DNA from: Panopea generosa
Taxonomy: Eukaryota > Mollusca > Bivalvia > Adapedonta > Hiatellidae
Assembly (NCBI GenBank): GCA_029582155.1
Contig: CM055898.1
Location: 26,357,245 to 26,421,244, forward strand
DNA length: 64,000 nt
Direction of reading: 5' to 3'
Position 1 is the first letter of the stretch, and each line of letters opens with the position of its first letter. Position numbers and translations under genes: made by a program. Shown piece after piece: positions 62,187 through 64,000 of the stretch. The notes below the pieces were generated by a model, which saw only the letters and a program-made list of their open reading frames with translations, searched no databases and was not told where the DNA came from.

Positions 62187-63320
62187 TACATAATTAACTT
62201 TTTAACACCTTACAGCAAATAATAGCAACCAATATTGAAAAAACAATTATAGGGGGTGATTTCAATACTATTCTCGATATGAATATTAACAAGAAAAACA
62301 GGAGACATGACACAAACAAAAAGTAGCTAAAAAATGAATACAATAAAAGATAAATATGAACTGTGTGACATTTGGTGCATTCGACAAAAAAAAACAACAA
62401 TTCACATGACATTCAAACCACAGGTCTCCTAGTGTCATGACAAAAAGAAACTCATTAGATGATACTACATGTAAATCACCAAAGCTCCAGGCCTTCTCAA
62501 CTGCTATGTCCAAGCAATGTCCAGACATGAAGATAATTGAAATAATATCTAAAATAGATCAGAAAAGCAGCATTTTCCGATTTCTTTAGTATTCTTGTTT
62601 AAAAATCAAAGTCCCTTTATTCGACCCCAATCGACCCCAACCCCTTTATTTGAACAAATTGGAAAGTCCATGCCATAGCGGTCATTCATACCAATTATGA
62701 ACGAATTTAACTGGACGGTTCTTAAGAAGATTTTTAAATGTAAATTTCCCTATGTTAAACTGACATGTCCCCTGGGCGAGCCATTTTTTGACCTGAGTGT
62801 CATGACTTGAGAGTAACTTAGTAGATGATAGTTACTACATGCAAAATATCAAAGCTCCAGGCCTTGCACTTTCGGATAAGAAGATTTTTTAAATTTATTG
62901 GGAAAAGTAACAGCCATAAAAACAATTGCTCTGCCAAAAATAGCATACACATTGACTTTACTAGAAAAGCCACGAGATCACACAATAATTGAAATCACTA
63001 AACAACTCTTTTCATTCTTATAGAACAATACACCAGACAAAATAGCAAGGCATACAATTAAAAAGACTATAAAGATGGGGGATTAAAAATGATAGTCTTG
63101 AATGCATATATATATTCTCAATAAAAGCAAGTTGGATCAAAAGAATTTTAATGAAGAAAATACGAGTATATGGAAAGATAATTCTATAAATGAAATTAAC
63201 AAATTTCTCGGGAAATTATTAAAACAATCAAACATTACATATAAAGATTTATGCTATAAATTCGATAATATTTTAAAGGGATCTTTTACAATGTTTGGCA
63301 AAGGTAAACTTTAAAATCGG
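62187..63320 (+). pseudogene. Decayed L1/Tx1-like LINE ORF2 fragment
   Basis: Two landmarks of a non-LTR retrotransposon ORF2 appear in order. Near 62237-62299 a frame reads KTIIGGDFNTILD, the GGDFN motif of the apurinic-type endonuclease. Near 63030-63150 frames read NTPDKIARHTIKK, then after a frameshift GGLKMIVLNA and IKASWIKRI, the usual segment after the reverse transcriptase domain. A later frame (63141-63314) reads WKDNSINEINKFLGKLLKQ. The catalytic reverse-transcriptase part between them is missing or unreadable, with many stops. An internally deleted dead copy. Confidence 0.7.
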
Positions 63321-63365
63321 AAGTAACAAAAAAACAATATTGTATAGAGACTGACTAGATAAAAG

Positions 63366-63369
<4 letters not shown>

Positions 63370-63409
<40 letters not shown>
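63370..63409. repeat. (AC)20 microsatellite
   Basis: Twenty uninterrupted AC dinucleotides directly after the LINE remnant. Confidence 0.97.
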
Positions 63410-63411
<2 letters not shown>

Positions 63412-63629
63412 TTATGATTACAGAAACACGAACTTTTATAATTTTGATGTGATGGAACAACTATAAAACCTAAAGCATTCAGAATTCTTAAAATATCTCT
63501 TATTAACTGCTTCAATACCGTACTCATGGAATGAAAACCTTTAACATGAAATATACAACGGCAACGACAAAATATTTTTCATTGATAAACGTTTAAAGGT
63601 ACTGAAACCAAGTAGTTTTATAAATGAGA

Positions 63630-63778
63630 CGATTGAACATTTAGCTTCATTTTTATGCCATCGAGTGCTAACAGACGATCAGTTAACCTAACCACTGTTT
63701 CCTGGAATTAACCAGTACTCGAGCACACCGGATATCCGCAAGTAACTGATAACTTTCCCACTTGAATCAAAGCCAAAG
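63630..63778 (-). mobile_element. SINE 3' fragment
   Basis: Contains 'atgccatcgagtgctaacag', 'cagttaacctaaccactgtt' and 'caagtaactgataactttcc', matching the body of the SINE at 46109-46382. The tRNA-like head is missing, the usual 5' truncation. Confidence 0.7.
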
Positions 63779-63891
63779 CAAAACACATAACATAAAATGG
63801 CATTCAATAACATTTTAGCAAATAGAAATAGCAAAATTAAATCAAGAACATAATCATGTTTAGATCTATTTTTTTACATTGATTAAACAGA

Positions 63892-63909
63892 TCTCTCTCT
63901 CTCTCTCTT
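63892..63909. repeat. (CT)n microsatellite
   Basis: About eight CT dinucleotides near the right edge of the window. Confidence 0.9.
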
Positions 63910-64000
63910 CTACAATAAACCATATAAATCCTGTTTTAAATGCACAATACTATGTACATGGACAGTTGTTTTAAACCAAACAAACACAGTTATTAGGATG

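Overview
This is an AT-rich (roughly one-third GC by eye), intron-rich animal nuclear sequence. Bivalve-type repeats (pearl/Helitron-like elements with 147-bp cores, tRNA-derived SINEs, several MITE families) point to a bivalve mollusc; I cannot name the species. Only three protein genes can be supported exon by exon. Most of the rest is introns and repeats.

Layout. (1) 1997-8441, + strand: the 3' end of an inhibitor-of-apoptosis (IAP/BIRC-type) gene. It has four visible coding exons: a short exon, an Ala/Thr-rich exon with an 11-residue repeat, a Lys/Gly-rich exon and a final exon with a C-terminal RING ending in the IAP signature. Any BIR domains would lie left of the window. Its first visible intron holds a 52-bp tandem array. 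(2) 8442-22976: repeat-dominated sequence with a SINE, a pearl-like element, a hairpin-capped repeat at 15139-16640 and a 90-bp satellite at 16651-19368 that appears to be built from a SINE. (3) 22977-41860, - strand: the complete nine-exon gene for the mitochondrial pyruvate dehydrogenase E1 alpha subunit, 389 residues, with all splice phases agreeing. (4) 41861-42030: a compact CpG-containing divergent promoter. (5) 42031-53560, + strand: a complete eight-exon gene for the cyclophilin-like protein PPIL6, 299 residues. (6) 55040-59312: a 4.3-kb satellite whose 58-bp unit is a dimer of two related 29-bp monomers. (7) 59313-64000: a possible but unproven small gene near 59.9-60.3 kb, a decayed L1/Tx1-like LINE at 62187-63320, a (CA)n run and a SINE fragment.

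The two complete genes are head to head, 170 bp apart, so they probably share a promoter. One encodes the gate enzyme between glycolysis and the TCA cycle; the other encodes a divergent cyclophilin. The introns and intergenic DNA hold MITEs with readable termini: TTAA-flanked (piggyBac type), TTA-flanked (PIF/Harbinger type), TA-flanked (Tc1/mariner-pogo type) and CAGTG/CAGGG-ended (hAT type). Two different TIR elements carry the same ~310-330-bp internal sequence.

I found no convincing new multi-gene system. The best leads are the SINE-to-satellite conversion, the shared transposon cargo, the divergent PDHA1-PPIL6 pair and a strong excess of the palindrome TACATGTA.
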